Below are positions 15,782-23,921 of a DNA stretch of 27,153 bases, in pieces; positions within the stretch are counted from its first letter, which is position 1; each line of letters opens with the position of its first letter. A program made the translations under genes and the position numbers. A model generated the notes under the pieces. The model searched no databases. It worked only from the letters and a program-made list of their open reading frames with translations, and had not been told where the DNA came from. Source of the stretch: Pseudomonadales bacterium (GTDB lineage: Bacteria > Pseudomonadota > Gammaproteobacteria > Pseudomonadales > UBA3067); assembly GCA_016763235.1 (NCBI GenBank), contig JAESUE010000102.1, forward strand, positions 1 to 27,153, read 5' to 3'.

Positions 15782-16885
15782 ATGCTTGCTTATTTAATTC
15801 GTCGTCTACTACTTATTTTCCCTACCCTGCTCGGCATCATGCTTCTTAACTATGCCATTGTGCAGGCAGCACCTGGCGGCCCAGTAGAGCAAATGATTGC
15901 CCAGTTGCAAGGTTTTGAAACAGGCATGGCCTCACGAATGGGAGGCGGCCAGCAAGGAGAATCCCGCCAAAACCAAACCTCTAATGCCGCAGCCAGCGAA
16001 AGCACCTACCGAGGCGCTCAGGGCATGGACCCCGAACTAATCAAACGAATTGAAAAACTATACGGCTTCGATAAACCCGTCCACGAACGCTTTTTTATGA
16101 TGCTCGGCAACTATGCCCGCTTTGATTTTGGCGAAAGCTTTTTTCGCGACAAAAAGGTTACCGACCTCCTGCTTGAAAAACTGCCCGTATCCATATCCCT
16201 TGGCCTATGGAGCACCCTGCTGATTTATTTAATTTCCATTCCCCTTGGCATACGCAAAGCGGTTTCTCACGGCTCCGCTTTTGATGTTTGGTCCAGTTAT
16301 GCCGTCACTATCGGTTATGCCATCCCCGGGTTTTTATTCGCAATTATGCTCGTCGTAATCTTCTGTGGTGGCAGCTACTTAAACTGGTTTCCACTGCGCG
16401 GGCTCACCTCTCCTAATTTTGATGACTTAAGTGCTTTTGAAAAAATAGTCGATTATTTTTGGCACCTTGCTTTACCTGTCACCGCGCTCACCACTGGCGG
16501 TTTTGCCACCCTCACCATGCTGACTAAAAACTCCTTTCTGGATGAAATTAACAAACAATATGTGGTCACAGCACGGGCGAAAGGGTTGGAAGAAAATAAG
16601 ATTCTTTATGGTCATATCTTTCGTAACGCTATGCTGATAATTATTTCCGGTATTCCGGCCACCATCATTGGCATCCTCTTTACCGGCGCGCTATTGATTG
16701 AAGTTATTTTTTCTCTGGATGGCCTTGGCCTCATGGGTTTTGAAGCGGCCTTAAACCGGGACTACCCCGTGGTATTCGGCACCTTGTTTATATTCACCCT
16801 GATTGGCCTGCTGCTAAAACTCATTGGCGACCTCACCTATATCGCCATCGACCCCAGAATCGATTTTTCCAGTCGGGAAGGATGA
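15782..16885 (+). CDS. yejB: Peptide ABC transporter permease YejB
   Basis: This 367-residue inner-membrane permease matches YejB in length. It opens with LIRRLLLIFPTLLGIMLLNY, the first membrane helix of DppB/OppB-type permeases, followed by APGGPVEQ. A Gln/Gly/Ser-rich insert (about residues 50-75) typical of YejB precedes the IEKLYGFDKP segment. The EAA loop that contacts the ATPase is YVVTARAKGLEENKILYGHI followed by FRNA. About six membrane helices are evident. It pairs with YejE to form the channel of the importer. Its last codons overlap the yejE start by four bases (ATGA), indicating translational coupling. Confidence 0.95.
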   Translation: MLAYLIRRLLLIFPTLLGIMLLNYAIVQAAPGGPVEQMIAQLQGFETGMASRMGGGQQGESRQNQTSNAAASESTYRGAQGMDPELIKRIEKLYGFDKPVHERFFMMLGNYARFDFGESFFRDKKVTDLLLEKLPVSISLGLWSTLLIYLISIPLGIRKAVSHGSAFDVWSSYAVTIGYAIPGFLFAIMLVVIFCGGSYLNWFPLRGLTSPNFDDLSAFEKIVDYFWHLALPVTALTTGGFATLTMLTKNSFLDEINKQYVVTARAKGLEENKILYGHIFRNAMLIIISGIPATIIGILFTGALLIEVIFSLDGLGLMGFEAALNRDYPVVFGTLFIFTLIGLLLKLIGDLTYIAIDPRIDFSSREG

Positions 16886-17916
16886 AAATGCTTCGCCGAC
16901 ACCTTAGCCCCATCAATCAACGCAAACTGGATAACTTTAATGCTAACCGGCGGGGTGTGTGGTCCCTGCGGATTTTTTTATTATTATTCACGCTCACCCT
17001 CTTTGCAGAATTTGTTGCTAATGATGAGCCCATTGTCGTGTCTTACCAGAAAGCACTTTATTTCCCGATTTTTGTGGGATATTCAGAAACCAAATTCGGT
17101 GGCGAATTTGAAACACTAGCAGACTACCGCGACCCTTACGTGGCAGAGCTTATCAATGCCGATGGCTGGATGATCTGGCCACCCATTCGATACAGTTATG
17201 ACACGATTAATTACGATATGCGCTCCCCCGCCCCTTCTCCACCCGACGGCGAGAATTTACTCGGTACCGATGACCAAGCCCGCGACGTCGCTGCCCGTGT
17301 TATTTATGGTTTTAGAGTCTCCGTACTCTTTGCCCTTACCCTGAGTTTTTTTAGCACCATTATTGGTGTTACTGCAGGGGCGATTCAAGGTTTTTATGGT
17401 GGAAAAATAGACCTCTACGGCCAGCGCTTTATGGAAATATGGAGCGGCCTGCCGGTGCTCTACCTACTTATTATCCTTGCGAGTTTTGTAGAGCCCAACT
17501 TCTGGTGGTTACTGAGCATTATGCTTTTATTCAGTTGGCTAGCTTTAGTCGATGTTGTACGCGCAGAATTCCTACGCAGTCGTAATCTGGAATATGTACG
17601 CGCAGCACGGGCCTTAGGCTTGGGAAATGCTCGCATAATGTTCCGCCACATACTGCCCAACGCCATGGTTTCCACCATCACATTTTTACCCTTTATTCTC
17701 ACCGGTGCGGTTACAACCCTCACCTCCCTCGACTTTCTCGGATTTGGCTTACCTCCTGGTTCCGCCTCGCTGGGAGAACTCGCCTCCCAAGGTAAAACCA
17801 ATCTCCATGCTCCTTGGTTGGGGGTAACCGCCTTTATGGTTATCTCCATCATGCTGGTGCTTCTCGTGTTTATTGGTGAAGCCATTCGCGACGCTTTCGA
17901 CCCACGCAAGATGTAG
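16882..17916 (+). CDS. yejE: Peptide ABC transporter permease YejE
   Basis: The 344-residue product is the second permease of the Yej importer. It has an N-terminal helix (about 25-42), then a periplasmic region with ETLADYRDPYV and IRYSYDTINYD characteristic of YejE. The motif LLGTDDQARDVAARVIYGFR precedes the transporter core, and the EAA loop YVRAARALGLGNARIMFRHI is followed by LPNA. Length agrees with E. coli YejE (341). The ATG at 16882 overlaps the yejB stop; an in-frame ATG two codons on is an alternative. yejF begins 17 bases after it. Confidence 0.95.
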   Translation: MKMLRRHLSPINQRKLDNFNANRRGVWSLRIFLLLFTLTLFAEFVANDEPIVVSYQKALYFPIFVGYSETKFGGEFETLADYRDPYVAELINADGWMIWPPIRYSYDTINYDMRSPAPSPPDGENLLGTDDQARDVAARVIYGFRVSVLFALTLSFFSTIIGVTAGAIQGFYGGKIDLYGQRFMEIWSGLPVLYLLIILASFVEPNFWWLLSIMLLFSWLALVDVVRAEFLRSRNLEYVRAARALGLGNARIMFRHILPNAMVSTITFLPFILTGAVTTLTSLDFLGFGLPPGSASLGELASQGKTNLHAPWLGVTAFMVISIMLVLLVFIGEAIRDAFDPRKM

Positions 17917-17933
17917 GAAAAAAAAATTACTTC

Positions 17934-19541
17934 ATGGAAAACTCCCCCGAAAAACTATTACAAGTCGAAGACCTCAGCGTTGAATTTAAAGAAGGCGAGC
18001 ACTGCATTCAAGCAGTTCGAGGCATCAGTTATACGCTTTTTAAAGGTGAAACCCTTGCCCTGGTAGGAGAAAGCGGCTCAGGGAAATCTGTTTCCGCCTT
18101 ATCTATTTTAAAGTTACTGCCCTACCCCAAAGCGAGCCACCCCAGCGGGAAAATCCTCTACAAGAATCAAGACTTGCTGCATTGCAGTGAAAAGGATCTA
18201 AGGAAAATTCGAGGCAATAAAATCAGTGTTATTTTTCAGGAACCCATGACCTCCCTGAACCCCTTACACACTGTAGAAAAACAGATTTGTGAAGTATTGG
18301 AACTGCATCAAGGTTTGAGAAAAAATGCAGCCACACAAAACTGTTTGGAATTATTGGAACGCGTCGGTATTCCCAATGCAAAACAACGCATGAAAGCCTA
18401 CCCCCACGAACTCTCCGGCGGCCAGCGTCAACGCGTAATGATTGCAATGGCTCTCGCCAGCGAACCAGAAATACTAATTGCTGACGAACCCACCACCGCG
18501 CTAGACGTTACCATTCAATTGCAAATCTTAGAGTTACTAAGCTCGCTACAAAAACAATTGCAACTAAGCATACTGTTAATTACCCACGACCTAGGCCTAG
18601 TCAAACATTTCTCTCAGCGTGTTGCTGTCATGAAAGAGGGTAAAATTGTAGAAACAGGTACAACCGAACAAGTACTCTCACAACCGCAACACGAATACAC
18701 TCGCTCGCTTATTAACGCCAGCCCTAAACCACTCTCAAATGCGCAGGCAGTTTTTGATGAAGAATTAATCCAGGCCAAAAACGTAAAAGTTTGGTTTCCT
18801 CTAAAAAAAGGCTTACTCAATCGTACCTACGACTATGTAAAAGCTGTCGATGGTATCAGCTTCACCCTACACAAGGGGCAAACCATCGGCATAGTGGGAG
18901 AAAGTGGCTCGGGTAAAACCACGCTAGGTTTAGCGCTGGCAAAGTTGCTGCATTTTGAAGGCGAAGTAAGCTATCGTAAACAGCGATTAGATACGCTCAA
19001 CCAAAAACAATTTCGCCCTTACAGAAAAAAAATCCAAATGGTTTTCCAAGACCCCTTCGGCAGCCTTAGCCCTCGCATGTCAATTGCAGAAATTGTAGGC
19101 GAGGGTCTTGAAATTCACAGTGAACTCCAAGGCCCTGAAAAATTAGAAGCCATCAAAGAAGCATTATTGAATGTCGGCCTGAATGAAGAAGTACTGAATC
19201 GTTATCCCCACGAATTTTCCGGCGGGCAACGACAACGCATTGCCATCGCACGCGCCTTGGTACTCAACCCCGAGGTTATTATTTTCGACGAACCTACCTC
19301 CGCACTCGACCGTTCAGTACAAGTTCAAGTCGTTGAGCTATTACAATCACTACAGAAAAAATTTCAGTTAGCTTACTTATTTATTTCCCATGACCTTTCT
19401 GTTATCAAAGCATTAAGCCATGAAATCATTGTGATGAAAGACGGCGTAGTGCTTGAAAAAAACAACACCGCTGCGATATTTGAATCTCCTCAGAACCCCT
19501 ACACCCAAGCATTAATTAATGCCGCGTTTGATCGCCCCTAA
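17934..19541 (+). CDS. yejF: Peptide ABC transporter ATP-binding protein YejF (two ATPase domains)
   Basis: This 535-residue protein carries two complete ABC ATPase domains, as in YejF. Domain 1: Walker A GESGSGKS at 45-52, signature LSGGQRQR, Walker B ILIADEPTTALD. Domain 2: Walker A GESGSGKTT at about 322-330, signature FSGGQRQR, Walker B VIIFDEPTSALD. Each domain ends with a HDLGLV or HDLSVI switch His. It energises import through YejB/YejE of peptides delivered by YejA. All catalytic motifs are intact. It is the last gene of the operon; the ribosome binding site is poor (AGGA far upstream of an A-rich stretch), so coupling to yejE is likely. No clear terminator follows. Confidence 0.95.
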   Translation: MENSPEKLLQVEDLSVEFKEGEHCIQAVRGISYTLFKGETLALVGESGSGKSVSALSILKLLPYPKASHPSGKILYKNQDLLHCSEKDLRKIRGNKISVIFQEPMTSLNPLHTVEKQICEVLELHQGLRKNAATQNCLELLERVGIPNAKQRMKAYPHELSGGQRQRVMIAMALASEPEILIADEPTTALDVTIQLQILELLSSLQKQLQLSILLITHDLGLVKHFSQRVAVMKEGKIVETGTTEQVLSQPQHEYTRSLINASPKPLSNAQAVFDEELIQAKNVKVWFPLKKGLLNRTYDYVKAVDGISFTLHKGQTIGIVGESGSGKTTLGLALAKLLHFEGEVSYRKQRLDTLNQKQFRPYRKKIQMVFQDPFGSLSPRMSIAEIVGEGLEIHSELQGPEKLEAIKEALLNVGLNEEVLNRYPHEFSGGQRQRIAIARALVLNPEVIIFDEPTSALDRSVQVQVVELLQSLQKKFQLAYLFISHDLSVIKALSHEIIVMKDGVVLEKNNTAAIFESPQNPYTQALINAAFDRP

Positions 19542-19683
19542 GAAACCTCACTTTAACACCGAGAGCCTCATGCATTAATTTAGAGCACTGAATGAACGCG
19601 CGGAGAAATCTTCACAAAATCTCATCGGTACAGTGCTTACCTGCAAACAAGCTATAAAAGAAAAACACCACATGCATCGCTGA

Positions 19684-19724
19684 CCACCCGCAACCACCGG
19701 TTTATGGTGCGTGGTTGCGGGTGG
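19684..19724. repeat. Perfect 14-bp stem hairpin in repeat copy 1
   Basis: CCACCCGCAACCAC (19684-19697) and GTGGTTGCGGGTGG (19711-19724) are exact reverse complements, with a 13-base loop that has its own GGTG able to pair with CACC. There is no T-run, so it is not a canonical terminator. A hairpin of different sequence occupies the same place in copy 2 (24268-24296). Confidence 0.85.
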
Positions 19725-19736
19725 CTACAGCATTAA

Positions 19737-19907
19737 CTAAAAATACGTATAAAACCCTCTTTTAAGCTGCCATTTAATCCACATACTTCGTCCTTCTTCA
19801 ACCAACTCTTCCTGACCACTATAGAAATTTCGCTGTACGGCAATTTTGCTTTCCTCCTCCAAAGAAAATTTATTGTCCCATTCGATAAGCTTACGATTCA
19901 TCACCAT
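19737..19907 (-). CDS. Small protein of 56 residues, duplicated family, unrecognised
   Basis: The frame reads MVMNRKLIEWDNKFSLEEES, then KIAVQRNFYSGQEELVEEGR and ends KRGFYTYF. I do not recognise it. Evidence for coding: the second copy at 24345-24464 keeps NRK.IE...KF...EE.KIA.QRN..S.QEEL.EEG, and many nucleotide differences between the copies are synonymous (GCC/GCT, AAA/AAG, AGT/AGC, GAA/GAG, GGA/GGG). It is acidic and probably soluble. Against: there is no Shine-Dalgarno sequence before the ATG (or before the second ATG at 19901), so it may be a remnant of a longer gene. It is followed by the 14-bp stem hairpin. Confidence 0.45.
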   Translation of the reverse strand: MVMNRKLIEWDNKFSLEEESKIAVQRNFYSGQEELVEEGRSMWIKWQLKRGFYTYF

Positions 19908-19924
19908 ATGCTACAGAGGTGGAA

Positions 19925-20303
19925 AATACGCAATTAGCGCCGTTAGCACATAACCAAAATGGTGTGGTTGGCGCTGCGGTAGGGAATGGTTTTAAATCCT
20001 AAAACTCCACGTCTGCATTGGCGTGATGATGGGCATGTCGTAAAATAGCCACCGTCCCCCAATAGGATAACGCCCGCTTCATGCGCAAACCGGAGCGCAG
20101 CGTAGGTTTGTTTGAATTCAGCACCTTCCGTAAATGGAGACATACCATTCGCCTAATGGCTAATGAAGTTTGATTTCCCGCTTCGCTGGGGTTTTCTAAT
20201 AAGCGGCCCCACCCCCTATTTTTTGTCTAATTTTTTTACACTTTTAGTGTTAAGCTTTTCTACTGATAAAATAAATCCCTTAAAAAACATGGCCTTATTT
20301 TTA
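19925..20303. other. Intergenic stretch upstream of the PEP-CTERM gene
   Basis: No gene is called here. A minus-strand frame at 19943-20143 (66 residues, MSPFTEGAEFKQTYAALRF...) is not recognised and lacks support. The last third, before the sigma-54-type promoter, is strongly A/T-rich. Confidence 0.4.
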
Positions 20304-20319
20304 TGGCCCGAAATATGCT
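20304..20319 (+). promoter_or_regulatory. Sigma-54-type (-24/-12) promoter of the PEP-CTERM gene
   Basis: TGGCCCG (20304-20310), four bases, then ATGCT (20315-20319) matches TGGCACG-N4-TTGCW with two mismatches and keeps the invariant GG and GC at the correct spacing. Transcription would start near 20331, about 48 bases before the ATG. PEP-CTERM cargo genes in exosortase-bearing bacteria with PrsK/PrsR are often driven by such promoters, which supports the call. Confidence 0.65.
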
Positions 20320-20378
20320 TTAATCTAATGCGTATCAATTTTAGATACAATTTAGCGTAATACGATAGGGGTAATAGA

Positions 20379-21380
20379 ATGAAACTTAAATACAATTTAG
20401 CGGCGGCAGCAAGTTTGCTGCTAATGGCAGATGCTTCTTTTGCAGCAACTTCAGCTTCATGGTTGACACCAGCAGATAACAGCCACTTTGCTGCGGGAAG
20501 CACGCAAACTGTAACAGGGCAAGCAGCGGGCATTGGGCAAACAGGCGGAACAGGCCTTGATCTCGTATTGGTTATGGATGCATCAGGAAGCATGGGGTCA
20601 ACAAATATAGCTATACAACGGAATGCTGCTAATGCATTGGTTGCTGGGTTACCACAGGGAACAACCTCAGTGGGAATAGTTTCCTTCACCAGCTATGCAA
20701 CTACTCGGGTCGGTTTGACACAGCTGGATGGGGCTAACAGTTCTATCACCAATGCTATTAACAGCTTTGGCGCAGGCGGTGGAACTTCAATTGATGCGGG
20801 TATAAATAAGGCTAACACCGTGCTAGGAATTAACGCAACATCCAGCAGGCTCCAGGCTATGGTGGTGCTGTCAGATGGTGTTTCTAGCGTTTCTTATGCC
20901 GATCAAGCAGCCGATAGTGCCATGATCAGTAATACGGAAGCGATTCACTCTGTGGGAATGGGCTCTGGTCATTCACCAGCTGCGTTACAGGCTGCAGTTA
21001 ATGGTGTTGATGATACCTATGGTAACGCCGACGATTACGGCTCATACGTAGGCACATCCTTTAATGATTTACTTGCTCTATTCAGCGGCACTAGTGGAAA
21101 TCTAGTAGGTTTGGATTACATTGACCTGATTACTCCAGATGCAGTTGTGCATAATAACTGGGCGCTTGATGACGGCTTCGGAAACTTTTCAGTAGACTGG
21201 ACTTTGGCTGCAGGCGCTAATGTATTTACAGTGAATGCTTTTGGTGATGACGGCACAACTGCAACTGCAAGCTGGACACTTTATGGCGATACTGCAACAT
21301 CCAGCGTGCCAGAGCCTAGCTCCATATTGCTGATGGGCATCGGCCTGCTAGGGATTGCACGAGCTAGAAAAAGAAGTTAA
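20379..21380 (+). CDS. Exported VWA-domain protein with PEP-CTERM sorting signal
   Basis: The 333-residue protein has a signal peptide (1-22, ending ASFA before ATS), a short Ig-like start (SWLTPADNSHFAAG), a von Willebrand A domain at about 60-235 and a second beta-rich part (about 240-305). The C-terminal sorting signal VPEPSSILLMGIGLLGIARA is followed by RKRS. The metal-binding MIDAS is complete: DASGS at 67-71, Thr in GAGGGTSIDAGI and Asp in VVLSDGVSS, so it may bind a protein or polymer ligand through a metal ion. After Sec export an exosortase would process the C-terminus, placing it on the cell surface or in extracellular matrix. AGGGG lies 8-9 bases before the ATG and a sigma-54-type promoter lies upstream. 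No exosortase gene is in the window. A terminator hairpin follows. Confidence 0.9.
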   Translation: MKLKYNLAAAASLLLMADASFAATSASWLTPADNSHFAAGSTQTVTGQAAGIGQTGGTGLDLVLVMDASGSMGSTNIAIQRNAANALVAGLPQGTTSVGIVSFTSYATTRVGLTQLDGANSSITNAINSFGAGGGTSIDAGINKANTVLGINATSSRLQAMVVLSDGVSSVSYADQAADSAMISNTEAIHSVGMGSGHSPAALQAAVNGVDDTYGNADDYGSYVGTSFNDLLALFSGTSGNLVGLDYIDLITPDAVVHNNWALDDGFGNFSVDWTLAAGANVFTVNAFGDDGTTATASWTLYGDTATSSVPEPSSILLMGIGLLGIARARKRS

Positions 21381-21397
21381 CTTTTTCGCTAAAGTAA

Positions 21398-21433
21398 AAA
21401 TAAATCAAGCACCTTATGGGGCTTGATTTATTT
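21398..21433. terminator. Intrinsic terminator after the PEP-CTERM gene
   Basis: AAATAAATCAAGC (21398-21410) and GCTTGATTTATTT (21421-21433) form a perfect 13-bp stem with a 10-base loop. The T-rich 3' arm and its position 18 bases after the stop codon fit an intrinsic terminator, so the TPR gene downstream probably has its own promoter. Confidence 0.8.
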
Positions 21434-21495
21434 CATAAACAGGACGACCTGGACATTGAGTCTTTCTGTTAGACTGTTTCAATGTATTTTTTATT

Positions 21496-21625
21496 GTCAC
21501 TATTCAGCTCACGCTCAAATTCGTGCATAACAGCGTTAAAAAATGATCATTTAACCATATAAACTCACATTTTCCACCTTGTTCTGCTCAAATTTGAACA
21601 GTTACAGAGTTCGCTGAGTAGTTAC
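21496..21625 (+). repeat. MITE-like repeat, long form (copy B)
   Basis: GTCACTATTCAGCTCACGC opens it and AGAGTTCGCTGAGTAGTTAC closes it. The first ~60 bases are almost identical to copy A at 6842. It lacks the ~11 bases GCAATCTGAAC present in copy A near the right end. It occupies most of the gap between the terminator of the PEP-CTERM gene and the TPR gene. Confidence 0.9.
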
Positions 21626-21651
21626 TTTTTATTTTGAGATGACTTCCATAT

Positions 21652-23736
21652 ATGAATTACCTGAACATTAAATTAACGCTATTTACAGCACTCTTTCTGA
21701 TTGTCGCAAATATACAAACTGCACAATCATTGCCTATTTCTATCGGGGTAGGTAGCGATCAACCCATCCAAACTTGGGACTTCTCGAGCTCCCTCCTGCA
21801 CACACCTCCCCATATACAAGAAGAAAATACAGCGCGTTTAATCCAACAATTAAAAGCCGACTTTAGGCAGGGTGAATTTGCATCACTTGGTACTTACCAT
21901 AACCTGCTGGTAGAGAACAAACCTCAAGATGTAGAGCTACTTGCATTGAGCGCCATTTACTTAATTACCAAGAATGACTCAAAAAGAGGCCAACAGCGCT
22001 TGCATAGAGCTCGTAAACTAGGGCAGAGCTCATTTTATTTGCAACTGGCAGAGGCGCTTTCTCTAAAGCAAAGCAAGGACTACGCCGCAGCTACAACTGC
22101 GACAAAAAAAGCAATAAATTTCGACAAGTCACACCCCTATCCATGGAATATTTTGGGTCGGATTTATATCGAGCAAGGTGATTATCGTAAGGCATTAAGT
22201 AGTTTTGAACACGCGATAGAAGTAGAACCTCAGTTTTATCCCGGATACCTTAATGCTGGAGCTAGCGCGTTATTACTTGATGAATTTGATGCCGCGCAGC
22301 GTTATTTTAAACAGGCAGTGGAAAAGAACCCTAAAGCTGCTAATGCTTACTTTGGTCTTGGAATGTCTTTTGATGCCTCAGGAAAGTACTCTACTGCTCT
22401 AACTCATTTTAAAACAGCATATCAACTGGCTCCCAAGAATCACTATATTCTCACGAATATGGGAAATACTGCATTAAAGGCTGGCCTTCCCAAAGAAGCC
22501 GAGAAAATTGCACAAGAGATGAAAAAACAGAAACTGCAAGGAAGCGATCTGATAATGGCTAATGCGAGCCTTCTAAATGGGAAAGCTCAGGTTGCATTGA
22601 AAGCACTGACGCAATTGGACCAAAGCCTGTTTCAGGTGAATTACCTACAAGCCTATGCATACATGATATTGGACAAGCAAACTCAGGCACTAGAGTCCAT
22701 TACAAAAGCACTAGCAGTCAATCCTCAGCATATTGGCGCCTATGCTACTCAAGTTGTATTAAGAGCAATCCTTAACAAAGGAACAGAGCAGGCTCTTATA
22801 GACGGCCAACTGCAAGATAATGAGGCGGCAAAGCTACTTTATTTTATTAATGGTAACTTCTGGGCAGAGGAAGGGAAACCTAACGAAGCGCTTACAAATT
22901 GGCGGCATTCTGAAGAACTGGAAGCCGGGTTTTCCATAGAAGGTTTGGATAAGTTATCACTGACCAAAGCTTATCGTAGAGGTGAAGCCGAATACCTTAA
23001 TATGGGCGTTCTTTATTATTTTAATAATTATTTTGACCTTGCTGGCCGTGAATTAGGCAAAGCTATCGAATTGAATGCTCAGTCAGTTATGGCAAACTAT
23101 TGGCTTGCCCAGGTTTATCTAAAGAATGCTCAGCGAGGCCGAGCAATCAAATCTTTGAAACAATCACTTTCATCCGCTCCTTACTTTTTCCCCTCGCTTT
23201 ATGCGCTTGCCGAATTGAACCTATTATCGGGTGATGAAAAGAAAGCGGCTCAATACTATGAACGTGCAAATGAGGTTAGCGAAAGCATTGCAATTGTTCT
23301 CAAACTGGGAATATTAAATGAAAAATCAGAAAATTATGCTACGGCAGAGTCCTATTATAAAAAGCTGATAGATTTATCGCCACAATGGTATTTGGGTTAC
23401 AGTCAGCTTGCATGGCTGTATGCCAAACAGGGCGCTGAGCTAGAGCAGGCTATGATGCTTGCGAATAAAGCGAATGGGATACTGCCTAACAACAAAAGTA
23501 TCACTGATACCATTGGTTGGATTCATTATCACAGAAAAAACTACAACGTAGCTTTGGAATTATGCCAAAAAGCAAATGTAATCCAAGCTGGTGATCCTAC
23601 TGTGATATACCACATTGGCGCGATCTATTATGCAAAAGGTGATAAGGCCGAAGGAAGAAAGTACATTAAAGAGGCGTTGGATGTTTCGAATGACTTTGAT
23701 GGTATTCGAGAAGCCAAAAGGCTATTGACCTTATGA
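21652..23736 (+). CDS. Exported tetratricopeptide-repeat protein
   Basis: The 694-residue protein has a signal peptide (about 1-27, cleaved after AQS or nearby) and no lipobox. It consists almost wholly of TPR-type helical repeats from about residue 60 to the end. Clear units include HPYPWNILGRIYIEQGDYRK, PQFYPGYLNAGASALLLDEF, PKAANAYFGLGMSFDASGKY, SVMANYWLAQVYLKNAQRGR and PQWYLGYSQLAWLYAKQGAE. It would act as a periplasmic or outer-surface scaffold. It resembles in style, but is shorter than, the PEP-CTERM-system TPR protein PrsT (~900 residues), and sits 271 bases after a PEP-CTERM gene, so a role in exosortase-linked matrix export is possible but unproven. The ribosome binding site is weak (GAG about 13 bases upstream). 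A MITE-like repeat ends 26 bases before the ATG and may have displaced the original promoter. Confidence 0.85.
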   Translation: MNYLNIKLTLFTALFLIVANIQTAQSLPISIGVGSDQPIQTWDFSSSLLHTPPHIQEENTARLIQQLKADFRQGEFASLGTYHNLLVENKPQDVELLALSAIYLITKNDSKRGQQRLHRARKLGQSSFYLQLAEALSLKQSKDYAAATTATKKAINFDKSHPYPWNILGRIYIEQGDYRKALSSFEHAIEVEPQFYPGYLNAGASALLLDEFDAAQRYFKQAVEKNPKAANAYFGLGMSFDASGKYSTALTHFKTAYQLAPKNHYILTNMGNTALKAGLPKEAEKIAQEMKKQKLQGSDLIMANASLLNGKAQVALKALTQLDQSLFQVNYLQAYAYMILDKQTQALESITKALAVNPQHIGAYATQVVLRAILNKGTEQALIDGQLQDNEAAKLLYFINGNFWAEEGKPNEALTNWRHSEELEAGFSIEGLDKLSLTKAYRRGEAEYLNMGVLYYFNNYFDLAGRELGKAIELNAQSVMANYWLAQVYLKNAQRGRAIKSLKQSLSSAPYFFPSLYALAELNLLSGDEKKAAQYYERANEVSESIAIVLKLGILNEKSENYATAESYYKKLIDLSPQWYLGYSQLAWLYAKQGAELEQAMMLANKANGILPNNKSITDTIGWIHYHRKNYNVALELCQKANVIQAGDPTVIYHIGAIYYAKGDKAEGRKYIKEALDVSNDFDGIREAKRLLTL

Positions 23737-23800
23737 TACAAGAGGATGATGTAAAAATAATCGTGTAACTGTTCATTTTCAACTGGGCAGGTTCAACCCT

Positions 23801-23817
23801 GAAGTGCGTAGCACTTC
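23801..23817. terminator. Possible weak terminator or hairpin after the TPR gene
   Basis: GAAGTGC-GTA-GCACTTC is a perfect 7-bp stem with a three-base loop, 65 bases past the TPR stop codon. Only a short TATTTA follows, so termination would be weak. Confidence 0.4.
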
Positions 23818-23921
23818 TATTTAAGCCGAAGCACCGAAGTCATAGTGAAAAACAATCGTCACTTTTTTCTATACTCCTTTCTATCTCAGTCATACCTTTT
23901 TCTTTTGGCGAGGAAGCCGAA

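Larger units (their letters stand above)
19627..19922 (-). repeat. ~280-bp duplicated element, copy 1 (with hairpin and small ORF)
   Basis: The stretch from GGTACAGTGCTTACCTGCAA to GAGGTGGAAA recurs at 24211-24482 with many substitutions. Both copies have the same order: GGTACAGTGC...CAAGCTATAAAAGAAAA, then a hairpin, then a minus-strand ORF beginning MVMNRK. The copies differ mostly in the hairpin arms and in third codon positions of the ORF. Confidence 0.8.

Noticed and set aside
17460..17909. Minus-strand 149-codon frame antisense to yejE
   Set aside because: Shadow of the well-supported permease gene; arginine/serine-rich composition typical of antisense frames.
19684..19724. Reading the 14-bp stem as the yejF terminator
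   Set aside because: It is 143 bases past the stop, has no T-run, and belongs to a duplicated element found elsewhere without yejF.
19943..20143. Minus-strand open frame (MSPFTEGAEF...)
   Set aside because: Not recognised, no ribosome binding site and no second copy to support it; could be a remnant, but I cannot support it.
20216..20689. Minus-strand 157-codon frame over the PEP-CTERM gene start
   Set aside because: Antisense to the signal peptide and VWA start; shadow frame.
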